NCBI GenBank assembly: GCA_013420905.1
Contig: JAAXNY010000009.1
Span: 2,728,001-2,792,000, forward strand
Length of the DNA: 64,000 bases
Direction: 5' to 3'
Source of the DNA: Collybia mongolica
Taxonomy: Eukaryota; Basidiomycota; Agaricomycetes; Agaricales; Clitocybaceae
In this document: positions 10,921 through 25,300 of the stretch, piece after piece
Numbering within the stretch: the stretch's first letter is position 1
Layout of the letters: the number at the start of each line of letters is the position of its first letter
Program-made: the position numbers and the translations under genes
Notes under the pieces: model-generated
What the model was told of the DNA's origin: nothing
The model's database searches: none
Seen by the model: the letters and a program-made list of their open reading frames with translations, nothing else

Positions 10921-12624
10921 ATGGCTCATACCCGGCCGGTTCCCAGAGTTTCAGCAGTAAACTCCAAACCCTCATCACCAGAGATGCACCATCGCCCACT
11001 ACCCGTCGTTCGTTCGTCGTCGACATTGAATGTCACCATTCCATCTAGTCAGAGTACATCTCCGAGGGCGTCGCCATTGCTTCCGTCCGCCACCCCGAAC
11101 TATGTCGACAAAGCCGGCAGTCCAACAACTGGCAACGTCGCGTACCACCAGGTAGAAAGCCTAGGTGTACCGAGGATATGTGGCATGCCTCTCAAATATG
11201 TTTCGTGAGTCCTTATGGCGATCATCGTGGCGAAATCCGTTGAACAGACACGTTCACAAATAAGGTTGGTCACATTGGCCGTGCAAAACGCCGCGTTGTC
11301 CATCGTGATGCACTATTCACGTGTCTCAACCCCACCCGCGTTGTCCTACTCTCCCGCGACAGCCGTTCTTCTCAACGAACTGCTCAAAGGCTCAATTTCG
11401 TTCATCATCGCGCTCTCAAGAGTACGGGAAGTGGCAGAAACACCGTGGCACCGGAAATCGCTTTGGGGGATCGTGTGTTCCCTGCCCTATCCGTGGACTG
11501 CACCGTTTTGGTCACTATGTGGCGATATATTTAGTCCAGATTGCTGGAAGCTTTCAATTCCGGCCATCCTCTACGTTGTGCAAAACTCACTGCAGTTTGT
11601 GGCCATTAGCAATCTTCCTGTCGCTTCCTTCCAAGTGACATACCAAATGAAGATTCTGACTACCGCGGCGTTTTCGGTCGCTCTTTTGCGAAAGAAGCTT
11701 AGTTCGACGAAATGGTTGTCACTGTTTTTCCTTGCGATCGGCGTCGGTATTGTCCAGATCCAGACATCATCGTCATCACACACAGGCCCCAAGCACACCA
11801 CAGTAGGAAGCGCGCACGACTTTCACGTTCATGTCATGAACCCGCTCAAAGGCTTTGGTGCCGTCACTGCGGCCTGTTTTACGTCTGGCCTGGCAGGCGT
11901 GTACTTTGAGATGGTCCTTAAAAACTCGAGGGCAGACCTTTGGGTACGCAACGTCCAATTATCATTGTTCTCCCTCATTCCTGCACTTCTCCCTATCCTC
12001 TATAACTCCAAACCGACCAACTCTCAAGGATTCTTCTTTGACCTGTTCCGCAACTTTGGGTGGTGGGCATGGGCTACGGTCGCGATCCAGGTGTTTGGAG
12101 GTCTTGTTACGGCCATCGTTATCAAGTACTCCGATAATATTATGAAAGGATTTGCTACAAGTTTATCAATCATCTTGTCCTTCCTCGCATCGGTCGCGTT
12201 ATTCGACTTCAGCATCACACCATCATTCGTCATCGGAGCATCGACGGTTTTGAGTGCGACCTGGATTTATAACCAACCCCCAGGGAAAGAGCCGGTTGTA
12301 TTAAAAAGCCAGTCAGGAAAAACCGCCCCATTCCCAGGGACGCCGGTCGTCGCAAGCGAGCCTATCCTTGGCCAATTCTCGAGGAAGAAGCCTTCGCCGT
12401 TTGGAAGCCCTCGTGCCCTCGCCAGTGCTCTTGGGATGAGCCCGACGGAAACCACTATGAACAGCGATGGGCTCTTTGCCGAGACCCTGGACACTGCAAG
12501 ATATAACCAGGCACCGTACGGCTCCCCTTATGCATCGCGGGCTCCTTCGCGCGTCCCGTCACGTACAACAACGCCCCTTCCCCCCATTCCCTTCAACCCC
12601 GATGGCAATAAGGGAAGCCCGTAA
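10921..12624 (+). CDS. Golgi nucleotide-sugar transporter, SLC35A (UDP-galactose/UDP-GlcNAc) type
   Basis: Two exons (10921-11204, 11265-12624), 547 residues. After a ~90-residue cytosolic, Ser/Pro-rich N-terminus comes LKYVS|LVTLAVQNAALSI, and the family signature VVQNSLQFVAISNLPVASFQ - VTYQMKILTTAAFSV - KWLSLFFLAIGVGIVQ. Later helices contain GLAGVYFE and KYSDNIMKGFATSLSII, the classic UDP-galactose/UDP-GlcNAc transporter block. Ten membrane helices are expected in the Golgi. It would supply sugar nucleotides for glycosylation in exchange for UMP, and so works with the apyrase-type enzyme at 21-23 kb. An 18-residue stretch before IFSPDCWKL (about 11475-11530) is absent from the usual family pattern; it stays in frame. 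The C-terminal ~110 residues are a disordered tail. The exact sugar cannot be told from sequence. Confidence 0.85.
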
Positions 12625-13733
12625 CATAAACGTTGACCTTTCTCTTTTTTGGATTATTCTGAGATTTGTTATTTCTTGTGAATGCCCCACCGCCCACGCT
12701 TGGCGACGATAGCTTTCTGATGACAATATTTTGCAAGGCCCATTTTCATTATCGCTTTCTTATTGAGCCTCTACCCTAACACGCACGTACTATTCACCCT
12801 TCTTACCTAAATCCTGCCTACTACCTCATCACCTTATCATCCACGCACAAAATGAGACGTCGTAAATCATTATTTCATCATATATACCCCGAACCCGCCA
12901 CATTTCGTTAGAATCGTCAACTCGCAGATTCGGATTGAACATTGCAAGTGCACCGACCCACCCGTACATAGTGCATCCACCCCTTACAACAAGGCCTCCC
13001 CACACTCCCACTCCTTTCTCCCTTCCTCATTGATTCTGATTCTTGGATATTTGAGCGTAAAATAAGTTAGGTAGTAGAAGAGTGCTTCACTGTAATATTT
13101 AGAGAGGAAAAAAAAAACCCGCACATGCTGCACGTTACAAGTTAGCTTGTCCTATGTACATACTTGGCCCTTAAAACCCTGCAAATATACAAAGCCCGAT
13201 TGATCTTTGACTACGCGTTCCCTTGCCCGACTTGCGGGCACCCTAAATTCAGTTCCAGTTTCATAGTTCAGCGCTCAGCACCTAATGACAGACAATGTGC
13301 TCCCTCTCTATCACGAAACCGCAGAAACCTCCCACCCTCTTATCTCTTCCCAGAAGTTCGTACGAAAGATAACCGGTTTTGAACCTGCGTCCACACTCCG
13401 AACGTCAACGCGTTTACAACGTACGCCACCGAAACAGACCAGCATCACATGGACGTCCTCCAACTAATTCAAGCGTAATCAATCATCCCCGCGAATCCCA
13501 ATTGTCCGTTCTCTTTCACTGGCTCGTGACGGCGTTTGTGATGGCCACATGATGGGTGCTTGAAATCCTTAACCACGGGGAACTCCGCATATCACTAGTG
13601 GTACTAGACTTTTGGCGCCTTGTAGCTATTCTGCGCCCTCCCAGAAATAACACTAGCCACGATCGGACATCTATAAGTCCTCAAAGTATGCTTCCGGTTA
13701 GCTTCCTCTTTCTCAACTAATGCTTCATAGATC
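12625..13733. other. Intergenic region, no gene seen
   Basis: About 1.1 kb between the transporter and the first HET gene. Pyrimidine-rich and with a short A tract near 13110. Short open frames at 13164-13467 have no recognisable content. Confidence 0.5.
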
Positions 13734-16700
13734 ATGACGCCGGATCGCATGAACCCCAAAGTGAAGAAAATGGTGTCGGAGACGCTAATGGGAGGGCCCC
13801 AGTACCTCATAGACCTCCAGAGTCCATCGTTTACGCTAAGGTCACGGAACGAACTTTGGTATACTTTACCAGACAAATTTTACGAAGATACTGCGCTTTT
13901 GACTCAAACAAGCGATATCGCTGGTCGAGTATACGAACAATTGTCGTATGCTGTCTTGTCTCATAGGTGGGGTATTGGGGAACCCGATTTCAAAACCATA
14001 TCAGAAATGGGAGGGGTTACTGCCGCTGTGAGCGATCCGAGATACGCAGACCTTCCGGGATACAAAAAACTGCAGAACTTCTGCCTTAAAGTGCAGTCAT
14101 TGGGGTTTGATTATGCCTGGACAGATACCTGTTGCATCGACAAGAGGAGTAGCGCCGAGTTGCAGGAGGCCATCAACTCCATGTACCAATGGTACGACGA
14201 CGCGTCGTTCTGCATCGCATATCTAGGCCAGGCAGAAACTCCGGAAGAGTTAGTGCAGGATGAGTGGTTTTCGCGGGGATGGACTCTCCAAGAGCTTCTT
14301 GCCCCAAGCTTTCTTGTATTTTACAAAAAAGACTGGGAGCCACTAGATCCGGATAACGTTGGGAAGGGCAAGGGAACTAACGATAAAGTCAGCCCCAAGA
14401 TGGCGCCATATATAGAAGCAGCGACAGGAATCAGTCCAAAGTTCCTCAGTGAATTTTTTCCCTGGGGCAGTAGCGTAAAACTCATCATAGAAATAATGGG
14501 CTGGGCAGCTCGCAGGACGACCGAGAGACCAGAAGACATTGCATATTGTCTTTTAGGGTTATTAGACGTTACCATGCCTATCCTTTACGGCGAAGGAGAG
14601 ACGGCGTTTTTCCGCCTTCAGAAAGAGCTCATGAAACGCAACCCCGATTGGACCATATTTTTCTGGGGAGGACAACCGTCCCGTCAGAACACGATGCTCC
14701 CCTCCCACCCACGGTGCTTTATCCATACTGACTGGTCGCCACCAGCTATCCGTATGCGGGAACTTCTGGTCACCCCAACAGCGAAAGGACATCGTAGATA
14801 TTCTCCACAGGACGTGGTGGATGCCGCACCTCATACTCTCACACAACTAGGTATGCATATCGAGCGAGACCTTTTTGCCGTCGAGAGCATGTCTCGCCAG
14901 GAGGGGCCTGGGGAGTCTCAGTGGACCTACATAGTCAAAGCACCAGGGCTGTCGGAAATTACATTCCGCTCGACCACCAATTTTACTGAAATGGACAACT
15001 GTGGTGGCCACGTTTATCTGGTAGCAGTTAGTACGCCCATAAAAAAGTCACCGCTCATTGCATTTGTGCTTGTGTATAATCTTTACACCACAGATACTGC
15101 AAGATATAAGATGATGACCACTCAGGAACCCATAGTCGCCGAAAAGCTTTCGCGACCGAAGGCTGTTAGTAGCATTCGAAAATTCATCTATATACACTAA
15201 TCCTTTGGTTCTTGTGGAAATTCGTGTAACGTCGATTACAGAAAAAACAATATCAATGCTGGTTCCAAAATTTGAAGGACAATAATTCCCTCTTCATCGG
15301 TCTGTTATTCTACCTCAAGCCCGTATCTGTAGTAAATTTCGTTACCATTATCTCTGAGTTAAACTGGTTTACACGGTGGCATCCAGGTAAAAAGATCTGC
15401 TAACGCCCTCGCCTCCTGGAAGTTTTTCAGCAACCAAAGGTTCTGATCTCAACAGCGGGATTAACTTATTGGCATTTTTTACCATTATGTTGAACATCAG
15501 CCACACAGGAATCATAGATGCTCCTGGGGACGGTGGACCAATGGATGCCAAATAAAAGTGGCCCCGAACTTTTAAAGGGTCTAGAAAACCGGCGGTCGAG
15601 CGGAAATACATTTCCGAAAGGCCTGTTGCTTTGACCCTGTATATGAAATTTTTTGTGTGTCTGTTTTCTCTGCAGTGCAACTTCTCAACTGGATAAATGT
15701 CCCACTGGACACGCAAGCCATTCTGGGTCAGAACGTGGGGTGGTGTTATAGTCTCATCCTCCGATGACCCAGGATGATAGCCAACGCCTTCTCCAGGGAG
15801 AAGCGACTCTCTCAGACGGACTGCCTCCTCATTCCAGTTACGATAATCAAAGCTGCGCGGGTGGGTTGCCAACAGGTCGCTGTAACTCGATTGTAGACCA
15901 CCCCAGAAGAATAATGTCCAGTCGGGGCTTCGCTTCATGATCTCCAATTGGAGGCGATGGAAAGCCCTTTTGCCTTCTCCATAGCGGATGGGCATGGCGA
16001 TGCCAAATATACCCAAGAGACAATAAGCAATATCTTCCGGTCTTTCTGTCTTTCTCCTAGATGCCCATCCCATCAGTTCCATGACAAGCTTGGGCTGCTT
16101 GTCCGACTTTGGGTAGAATCCATCGAGGAAGATAGGTCTGATCCCTGTCGTTTCTGCAATTATCGGACGAATCTTGACGTTGAGTTTATCATTCACACCC
16201 TTTCCCTTCCCCAAATGTTCTGGATTCAAAGGTGTCCAATCGCCCTTGTAGAACACAAGGAATTTTGGCGCAAGGAGTTCCTGAAGGGTCCACCCCCTCC
16301 TAAACCACTCATGGCCCCCGAGTTCATCCAGAGTTTCCAGTCCTCTGAGGTACACGATGCAAAGGGACGAGTTCGCATACCAAGCATACATAGAGTTGAC
16401 CGACTCCTGCCACTCTGCGCTGCTGCGCTTGTCGATGCAGCAGGTATCAGCCCAGGCATATTTAAACCCAAGCACGCGCGCCTCTAGACAGAACTTCAGA
16501 AGTTTTTGATACCCCTGGAGCTCTGACAAAGGCGAGTCATTGACAGCAGAGACGACTCCACCTTTCTCGACGGTTCCAAAATCTGGTTCCCCTGGGCCCC
16601 ATCTGTGGGAAAGAATCGCGTATGAGAAGGCTTCGCGCGCTCTATTATGCGCGCTGGCTTCGTCATCCATCGAGGCGATTTCATTAGAAAGTTCATCCCA

Positions 16701-17508
16701 CACCGAATCCTTGATTTGATTTCTCGATTTCAATGGGAAAGATGGTTCTTGAAGGTCTATAAGGTATAGTGGGATATTCACAACTACCTCTGATACTAGG
16801 TCCTTGGCGATCTCCATTTTCGTACGGGCTCGAGACATTCCTGTGGGATTTAAGTCATCAGGGAGCGATGGATTAATATGACATGTACTTAGGCTTTATT
16901 GCTCGTGGATGTAGGGAATGAGGCTTGCCGAAGCCTGGGCCTAACTCGATCGATCGGTGACCTAAATGAGGTAAGCCGCCATTCTGAAATTCTCTCACCC
17001 TCATTCGAACTCCTCTACCATCTCTGGCCCATCTGTATTTTTATCATAACCTTAACGACTTTTTCCTTGAAGCTAGTTTCTCCGTCAGTAGGACCCGAAC
17101 TTTCTGCGTAACGATCTTAGGGAATCCAGGAAATGGTACAAGGGACAAAGGTCGAGGGTACTTGCTTTTTTTTTTTTGCAGTATGTACACCACTGTATTT
17201 ACGCAAAAGCTGTAGGACCTTCTCAAGCCGAACAGTTACTGAGAGTTACTTCGGGCATTGCGGCGGAGCTGATTAAGGCGCACGATAACAATGAAACCGT
17301 CTCTTTAAACGAGATCCGTGCTAGGATCAGCAAAAAGTTTGGGTTTGGAGGGGTCCCAAGACTGGTTGATATTATCAGCGCAATTCCCGACGATTACAAA
17401 AAGGCTCTATTGCCAGCACTGAAGGCCCGGCCTATTCGAACTGCTAGCGGGGTGAGCATTGTGTTACTTCACATTGAAGTTTAGCCTCTGAACGAGAAGT
17501 TAACTTAG

Positions 17509-17616
<108 letters not shown>

Positions 17617-19260
17617 TAACGACAATTGCCAAAAGTTACTGTCCTGGTGGTCCAGATTCAGACTTTGATTACAGTACCCAGAGTTATACGGGATATGAAC
17701 CAACAAGTATGCGCGCAATTCGTGCCCGATATGATCCCTATGAACAAACGCGAGGACGTGTTGAACAGTTGAAGAGTTTGGGGCACAACGTTGACAAAGT
17801 ACGCTGCATGGCTCGCATCCTCTGGATCCTTTTGTCCAATATCATCTTAAGGTTGAGTTCATTGTGATGGGTGGAACATTTATGAGCATGCCGGAGGACT
17901 ATCGATCGAAGTTTATTGCTCAACTGCATAATGCTCTTTCTGGATTTACGGGGACCGACATCGACGAAGCTGTACGGTAAGTTAACTCTCAGTTGCTTAA
18001 GCTTGTGCTCATCCGCACCAGATACTCCGAACAGAGCAAGGCGAAGGCTATCGGCATCACTATTGAAACCAGGCCTGATTACTGCCTTAGACCCCATCTC
18101 AGGTGAGCCCGCGGGATGGGTATCATTTAATCCATACTAACATGAGGATAGCCAAATGCTACGGTACGGTTGCACGCGCTTGGAAATTGGTGTCCAATCT
18201 GTCTACGAGGATGTAGCCCGTGATACGAATCGAGGGCATACCGTTCGTGCCGTGTCTGAATCTTTCCACCTTGCAAAAGACGCTGGTTTCAAAGTGGTCG
18301 CGCACATGATGCCCGATCTTCCAAATGTTGGGATCGAACGCGATTTAGAGCAGTTTAAAGAGTATTTTGAAAATCCTGCGTTCAGAAGTGATGGATTAAA
18401 GATCTACCCAACGCTTGTTATCCGTGGAACGGGTCTTTATGAACTCTGGAGGACGGGGAGGTACAAAAATTACACGCCTAACGTGTTGGTGGACGTCGTC
18501 GCAAGGATCTTGGCACTTGTACCGCCATGGACACGAGTGTACAGAGTGCAAAGGTATGTCTGAAATTTCCTTTCCTGTGCGCCTTCTGTACTAATTAGAA
18601 CAACAGAGATATCCCTCTACCACTTGTTTCAAGTGGCTGCGAAAATTCTGGCAATTTGCGCGAATTGGCACTTAATCGTATGAAAGATTTTGGTGCTGAG
18701 TGCCGTGACGTTCGGTTCCGTGAAGTCGGGGTAAGGATACTCATATATAGCCTCGAACATGCCCACGGCCAGCCAATTAAATACAATTATCCCACAGATC
18801 CACGAAATTCATCATAAAGTCCGACCGGAATCTGTAGAGCTTCTTCGCCGCGATTACACTGCTAATGGAGGGTGGGAAACCTTCCTATCCTACGAAGATC
18901 CTGAGCAAGATATCCTCGTAGGCTTGCTTCGTCTTCGGAAGTGTTCTGAAGAGGGTACTTTCCGGCCAGAGCTCGTGACAAAAGAAGGTGACGAAGGCGG
19001 ATGCAGTATTGTACGCGAGCTGCACGTATATGGAACAGCCGTGCCTGTTCATGGGAGAGATCCTACGAAGTTCCAGCACCAGGTTCGAAATTCCCCCGCC
19101 TGTCGCAGTTTTGGTGCTCATGCTTATAATTGAAATAGGGTTTTGGCACATTGTTAATGGAAGAGGCCGAAAGAATAGCAAGAGAAGAGCATGGTAGTAT
19201 CAAGCTTGCAGTCATTTCCGGCAAGTCGATAGCTTCCGTGTTGACTGGGAGCAATATTGA

Positions 19261-19350
<90 letters not shown>

Positions 19351-22300
19351 TAAGAATATATGTATTGTTGTACCATTATATCATTTTATATCTCCTGTCG
19401 TCATCTGTATCCGCTTCGATTGACGCCTCCAGGACGTCCCACACTTTCATTTTCACTGATCTCCCATCACCAATGTATGGAAATTGGGGAATACAAGCTC
19501 CTCCTCCACGGTCTTCCGAATGACATCCTGGATGAAACGTTCCACGCGCGTTACGTTCTTCAAGACATGCTTGTCCGCCTGACCAATTTCGCTTTCTATG
19601 TAGATTGATGGCAAGAGTCGTTGCCCGACAGGGAGTGGCTTCGATGGGCGAGTGGGAGCGCCCGTGGAAGGCGACTCGTCGTCGAGTTCAGGAGGTGTGC
19701 TACTAGTGGAGTCGCGTTTTGGCCGGTCCCCCGCGGGGCCATATGGATCAAGATCATCGAGGATACAGATGTGAACTCGCCGGCGTTCGCCCTCGTATGC
19801 AACAGCAAGTTCTCCATTAAATACCAGGCCTGTGACAGAGAGCTTAATGGGGAGAGACATAAACATAAGAGATGGGTAGTTGATCAGAAGTGAAGTAGTC
19901 AGGGTGATCCTGAGATTCGAATGCCAGTTCACGTGGAGATGGGTTTGGAGGTTGGGGTGTTGGTTTGGCGGTGGCTGCGGCTGCGGTATATCAGATTGTG
20001 TGTGCGAAAGGTCCGTGTTTGCGCCGTGAGAAGACGATAAGGGCAATTTCATGGGTATGTCATGATCGTCTGCCTCGGGATTAATAGATAATGTAGGAAA
20101 TGGTGTAGTGGGTGAAGGGCTACGGTACAAAGGAGTATTCGGCCATGGGGCGTATGGTCGATAGTCCGTGAGGGTTGGCAGGCTCATGCCAGCATTCCAG
20201 GCGTCCATGGGCGAATGTAGAGGGGGTCCTGATGCAAACATGCTCGCAGAACCGTATCGTCCATACCGCACATGTGGAGGAAGATGCTGATATGCAAGTC
20301 CTTCCTCCCTTCCTGCGGCCCTTCTAGACACCCATTCAAATCCTTCATCATCCTCCGCACTTTCTGTCACTTTGACAGGGCCCTGGTCAGAATTATCGTC
20401 GTCGTCCTCGAGAAAATCGCGGTATATATCACGAAGATCCACGAGTTCGACATCGGGGGAGACAGAACCGAAGTCGAGTGAAGTGACTTCGATTGGTCCT
20501 ATGAATGACGGTCGTTCAGCGTTCGTTAATTGCCGGTTGAGGACGTCGATTAGGTAGGATGAGAGGGATGAGTCCAATCTGCCCCATTCCAAGTCAATAG
20601 ACATCGCAGACGAGCAACGAATCACATGATCCTTCTTCACTCGCGCAACACGCGGTGTAAAGCTCAACCCATATATTCTAGTGGGAAAACGTTACATTGT
20701 ACGTATGCAAGGGGAAGTCGTGATAGTTCTCGAGGACACGAGGCAGGTCATAGTCCGAGGAGGTCTAAATAGAAAAAATCTCCATTATAACAATATTCAA
20801 GATCGCTCTATTCTGTCACGCAAGGCTTCGTTCCACAAATAGCACTCGTGGTTAAGCCACTCCCCATTGCAACCCACTGGAGAAAATCTCGTGGATCCCC
20901 CCAGTAACCGTCGCGTTGGGTTAATGACGCACTGAGAAAGAGTGCTGATTAAGTGTCATTCTCCCCACCAGACCATGAGGGCTATGATATTCCTCTCAAG
21001 CCATAATGGATACATTTCCTTCCGCAACCATAGCATCCGACGGAGGCATCGGCATGACCAACAGACAGCACCCACCTCCGAATTCCTCCAAGAGGGGAAG
21101 AGGAAGTCAACACAAGTCCAGTTGCGTGAACATCGGTATTATAACCTTGTTTCGGGTCAATGCCCTACTCATCCTGCAGAGCTTTTTGGGGGCTTTGGAA
21201 GCTTCCGATTCGAGATAGAGCCGATGGGCGTGGAACCATTATAGATAGGTTCATCTGAGAGGTGTTGCGAGATCGTGAGCTCAAATTTTGGGGCATGTGA
21301 TTATTGGTGGTCGTAGTGTCGTCAATGAATCCCGGCACAGGGGAAGAGGATCGTGAGATAGAGCTTCGTGTGTATTGGGTTGAGCTCGCCGTCGTGTCAA
21401 AACCGTTAGGAAGCGAGTAAGATCTCGTTGGACTGGCTCGTGAAGGGGGGTCCGTGTGACGTGAATTGGGGTTATGGAGTGGTGCGGTAGCACGAGAGAA
21501 CGATAAGATGCGGCGAAGAGAATTAAGCCAAGGTTTTATTGCTGAGGTTGGGGAAGGAATGCGGGAGCCGCTAAGGTGTTTGCCGTGATGGAAGTAAGTT
21601 CCTTCCTCGAGCGAGTACACCTCGCCACCCTTAGTTACGCGTCGGATAGAACGAAGACATGAAGAACGGAAGTGGCGACGGAAGGGGTATGCTAAAAGAA
21701 TTAGCAAGCAAGAAAAAGACACCAAAGCGAGGAAAATAACGGGGGAGAACCCAAGTGATGTCCTTGTCAGAACAGTTGGTAAATGGGGCGCTATGCGATC
21801 CTCCAGGCTGTCCAAGCTGTAAAATGGGCGGATTGGTTGAATTGGCGAGTTTGCCGGAACGTCGTCTATCGGATCCACAAGTGGGCGGTCTGACTTGGAC
21901 GCAAGCGGTATCTCCTTGCTTGCTTCAAGAACCATCTTCCCCAACGTCCAACTAATGGCAATATCACCGACTGTGTCAAGGGACTGAAATGTTGGTCTTC
22001 CCAATCCCTTCTTTTCAGCTTCCTTCACAACTTTTTCTGCCCCGGACGTAACATTGCCTCCTAGGTCCACGATCCTGGGTATACCGATGCCCTCATGTAA
22101 AACATTGGCAACCCAGGCAGCTTTGAAACACTGCATTTGCAAACGCGAACGTTCAATATTCGGCTCCCATTTACCAGCATCGACGATTTGGCCGTCTATT
22201 TCAACCTCGCCATCCCCACCCAGCTGATTATTCTTCCGGGACTTATCATGTTCCTTCAGAATCTCCGCCCAATCTTTCGAACAAAACTCCGATGCTGCAC

Positions 22301-25300
22301 GTTCATATTGGACAAAATCGTACGCTCCCCCAAGTCCGAATATGTGTTCCGACGAGTACCAATACTCGGAGACACCGATGAAGTGTGAGACGGAAAAGTC
22401 AATTGGTGGCACGTAAATTCCGTTCATCAGACAATGTGTGTCTGGACACGGTGCATTTTTGTTTAAAAGTGATGCGGTATTTTGCATACACTGTTCAAAA
22501 GAACCAGTCCCCTGCAGTTGATGTCGCTGGCTCGCGTGGGCAGTGGGAGACAGAGTACCGACCGGAGTCTCATCTAAGCGCAGATTTTTTGGAAGGCATG
22601 GATCAGGAACGATGTCAGGTTGTTCTTTTGTTCGTGTCCCTTCAAATTCAGAGATCGCCTTGCCCACGTAACGTTCTCGCGCTTGGTTGGTTCCATACCC
22701 CAGCCAAGTCGTCACGAAAACTTTGTGGTTGATCTCTGCACCTCCGAGCAAGCGAAGCCTTACGTCAACAAGGTTCTTCGCGTCTCCTTGATTCCGAGGA
22801 TCAGGCTCGAAGGCAATTTGGGTTGACGCGCCTCCCATGTCAAGAAACCCATAAGTAGTGCGATTTTGGCCTGGACCTGTAAAGCCGTTCATGAGGTAAT
22901 TTACCGCAATCCATCCGAAGAGACCCTCTTCTTCCCCGGTGATTATCCGGACGCTGGAACCACAAGGACCTGCAGCAGTCGGGGAGTCAATCTTGAAGGT
23001 TGAATGATGTGTGAGGAATCGACACGACTCCTCGAGAATCTTGGCTTGCTTGATTGGTGACAGGAGACGCATTCCTGCAGTAGCAAGCAAGAAAATGGGT
23101 GTCTCCTTCTCCAGTGACGGTGGTATATGTTTTCTCGCGTGATTCAGCAAGGGTTTGAGGTGATCCTCCACCCCTTCTGGATTGTTCGCAAATGACGAGA
23201 TGCCTATAATATAATATTAGTATCAACTAGGTTAAGGTTTTGAAAGACCTCAAATAGTATACACACCTGGCTCGACTTTGTGCACCCAATCTTCCCCATG
23301 CTGCGTCCCTTTTCCAACTACTGGGAGGGTGAGGGAGAGATCACTCCCCTTCTCTAGCGTGATTGACCGAGGATTTATCCAGCTATATATTTGAAGCCGA
23401 GAACCTGACGAGCCTGCGTCAATTACGATGCCAAAGTGACGTCCGTGCAGCCAAGGGTCAAGTGCTGAGGGGGGAGCCATATTTCTTCGTCGCGCTTGGA
23501 AAAGCCAGCAGGCTTAAGCACAGATGATTGCGAGAAGTAAGAAGCGCGTGTTAGGCGACAGTTGACCGACTGCTACGTATCGCAACCGTCGGACTGAAAC
23601 CCACGTTCGGCTCCAAAAACGGAGGATATTAGCTTGAGGATGGAATAAAGCCAAACAACTTCGCGATCACAAGTAGCGGGCGCCGGGTATCAGTGCAGAT
23701 GTTTCTTGACGCTACCACCATCGTCTTGCTTTCCTGCTTCTAATCGACTTTAATCATTTCTTGAAACTTGAAGACGTAGAAATCCCACTAGGACCAGATC
23801 GCATCGCCTGCATTATATTTACATAAATATGTAATCAAAGATATGGCACGTTCTCGAATAAAATCGTCAGACACGACGAATCCTCATGCCTAGTCAGGCT
23901 TGAGGAACTCGCCAAACTACTGCTATGCTAAACCCCGCAGAGCACGAGGTATGTTGAGGGATACTTTGCCTCAGTCATCCTTGCACTCAAGGAAACTTGC
24001 TCTGAAGCTAGTCGAACTGGTGCATGGAAAGAGAAAGTTCTGTTGCTCTTTCGGATTTTCCCAAATGTGGCAGCGCGTCTTTCCTAGTGGTTTATCGAGC
24101 AAGCTACTAGTAGTAAGGAGAAGGAGACACCCCGCGGAGGAATCTGTAAACCATGGGAATCATATGCAGGTACATCGAGCTATTCTAATAAGCCAGCTAG
24201 CGCAGTTTAATTGATCAGGCATTTAGCCAAGTCACTCCACTCCGCTGGTAGGAACGTTGGGATCGGAGAGAGAACTAGCGAGAAACAACTTGGACCATGA
24301 GGTACGTTCACCAATGTTCTCAGTAAATACTGACTGCGCACTAAATATACATGGTTCAGCCGGAACGGGGGCCTATTTCTAAGCAAGGGCTAGATTCTCA
24401 GCAGCCATGGAAGCGGATTTTCTCGTGTCCCCTCACTCAGATGGCAGGGAAATGCCTCGACATCACACCTTATGCAACTCCTGCTCGTTATCGAATGCTA
24501 TCACTACACAACCTACGTCGGTTCGGAGACTTTGAGATCTTCGAGTTTGACGAGCTGCCACAGCCAGATGTCCCGCACATCCCAGCCTACACCGCTATCT
24601 CATACGTTTGGCAAGGAATTAATGCGAACAATGAGCTACCTTCATCTCAGAGGGCAAACTCGAAGGGTGAATTCGCAGTGAAGGGCGAAGAAAACGCCAG
24701 TCCAATCAGCATCGCCGTGATCGTAGATATCGCTTGGGGAGCACTCAGGAATAGTGCCAGTTCAGGGTGTGGACCAGATCGGTTCCTCTGGTTGGATCAA
24801 TTCTGCATTATGCAGACTTCAAGGGAGGACAAAGCATGGCAAATATCGAGAATGTACACAATATATCGCAACTCTCGGTGCCTTATACTTCCAGGTGGAC
24901 TGACAAGACTCGCATCACTGGAAGACGCGACTCATTGGATGTCCCGTGCTTGGACCCTGCAAGAAGTCCTAGCACCTCCCTTCATTCTTAGTCAAGATGT
25001 CGATACCTGCGTTCTCTACATGAACGACCCACAAACGCATAAAATTATAGAGGGCATTGACAGAAAAGAATGGGGAGACACTCCGTATCTCACCGACGGA
25101 ACCATCGCTTGCGCACCACTGATACCACTTCTCGACACACTCCTTCCCCTTGGCCGATCCCTGTTTGGGTTCAGAGATGAACAGCTAGACACATTAGTCG
25201 GCGCTATGAACAAAACAATGGACGCCTCCAAGGTTCTCATCTGGCGATCCGCCTTTTCTCGTACATCGTCCAGACCAGTTGATATGATCTTTAGTATAAT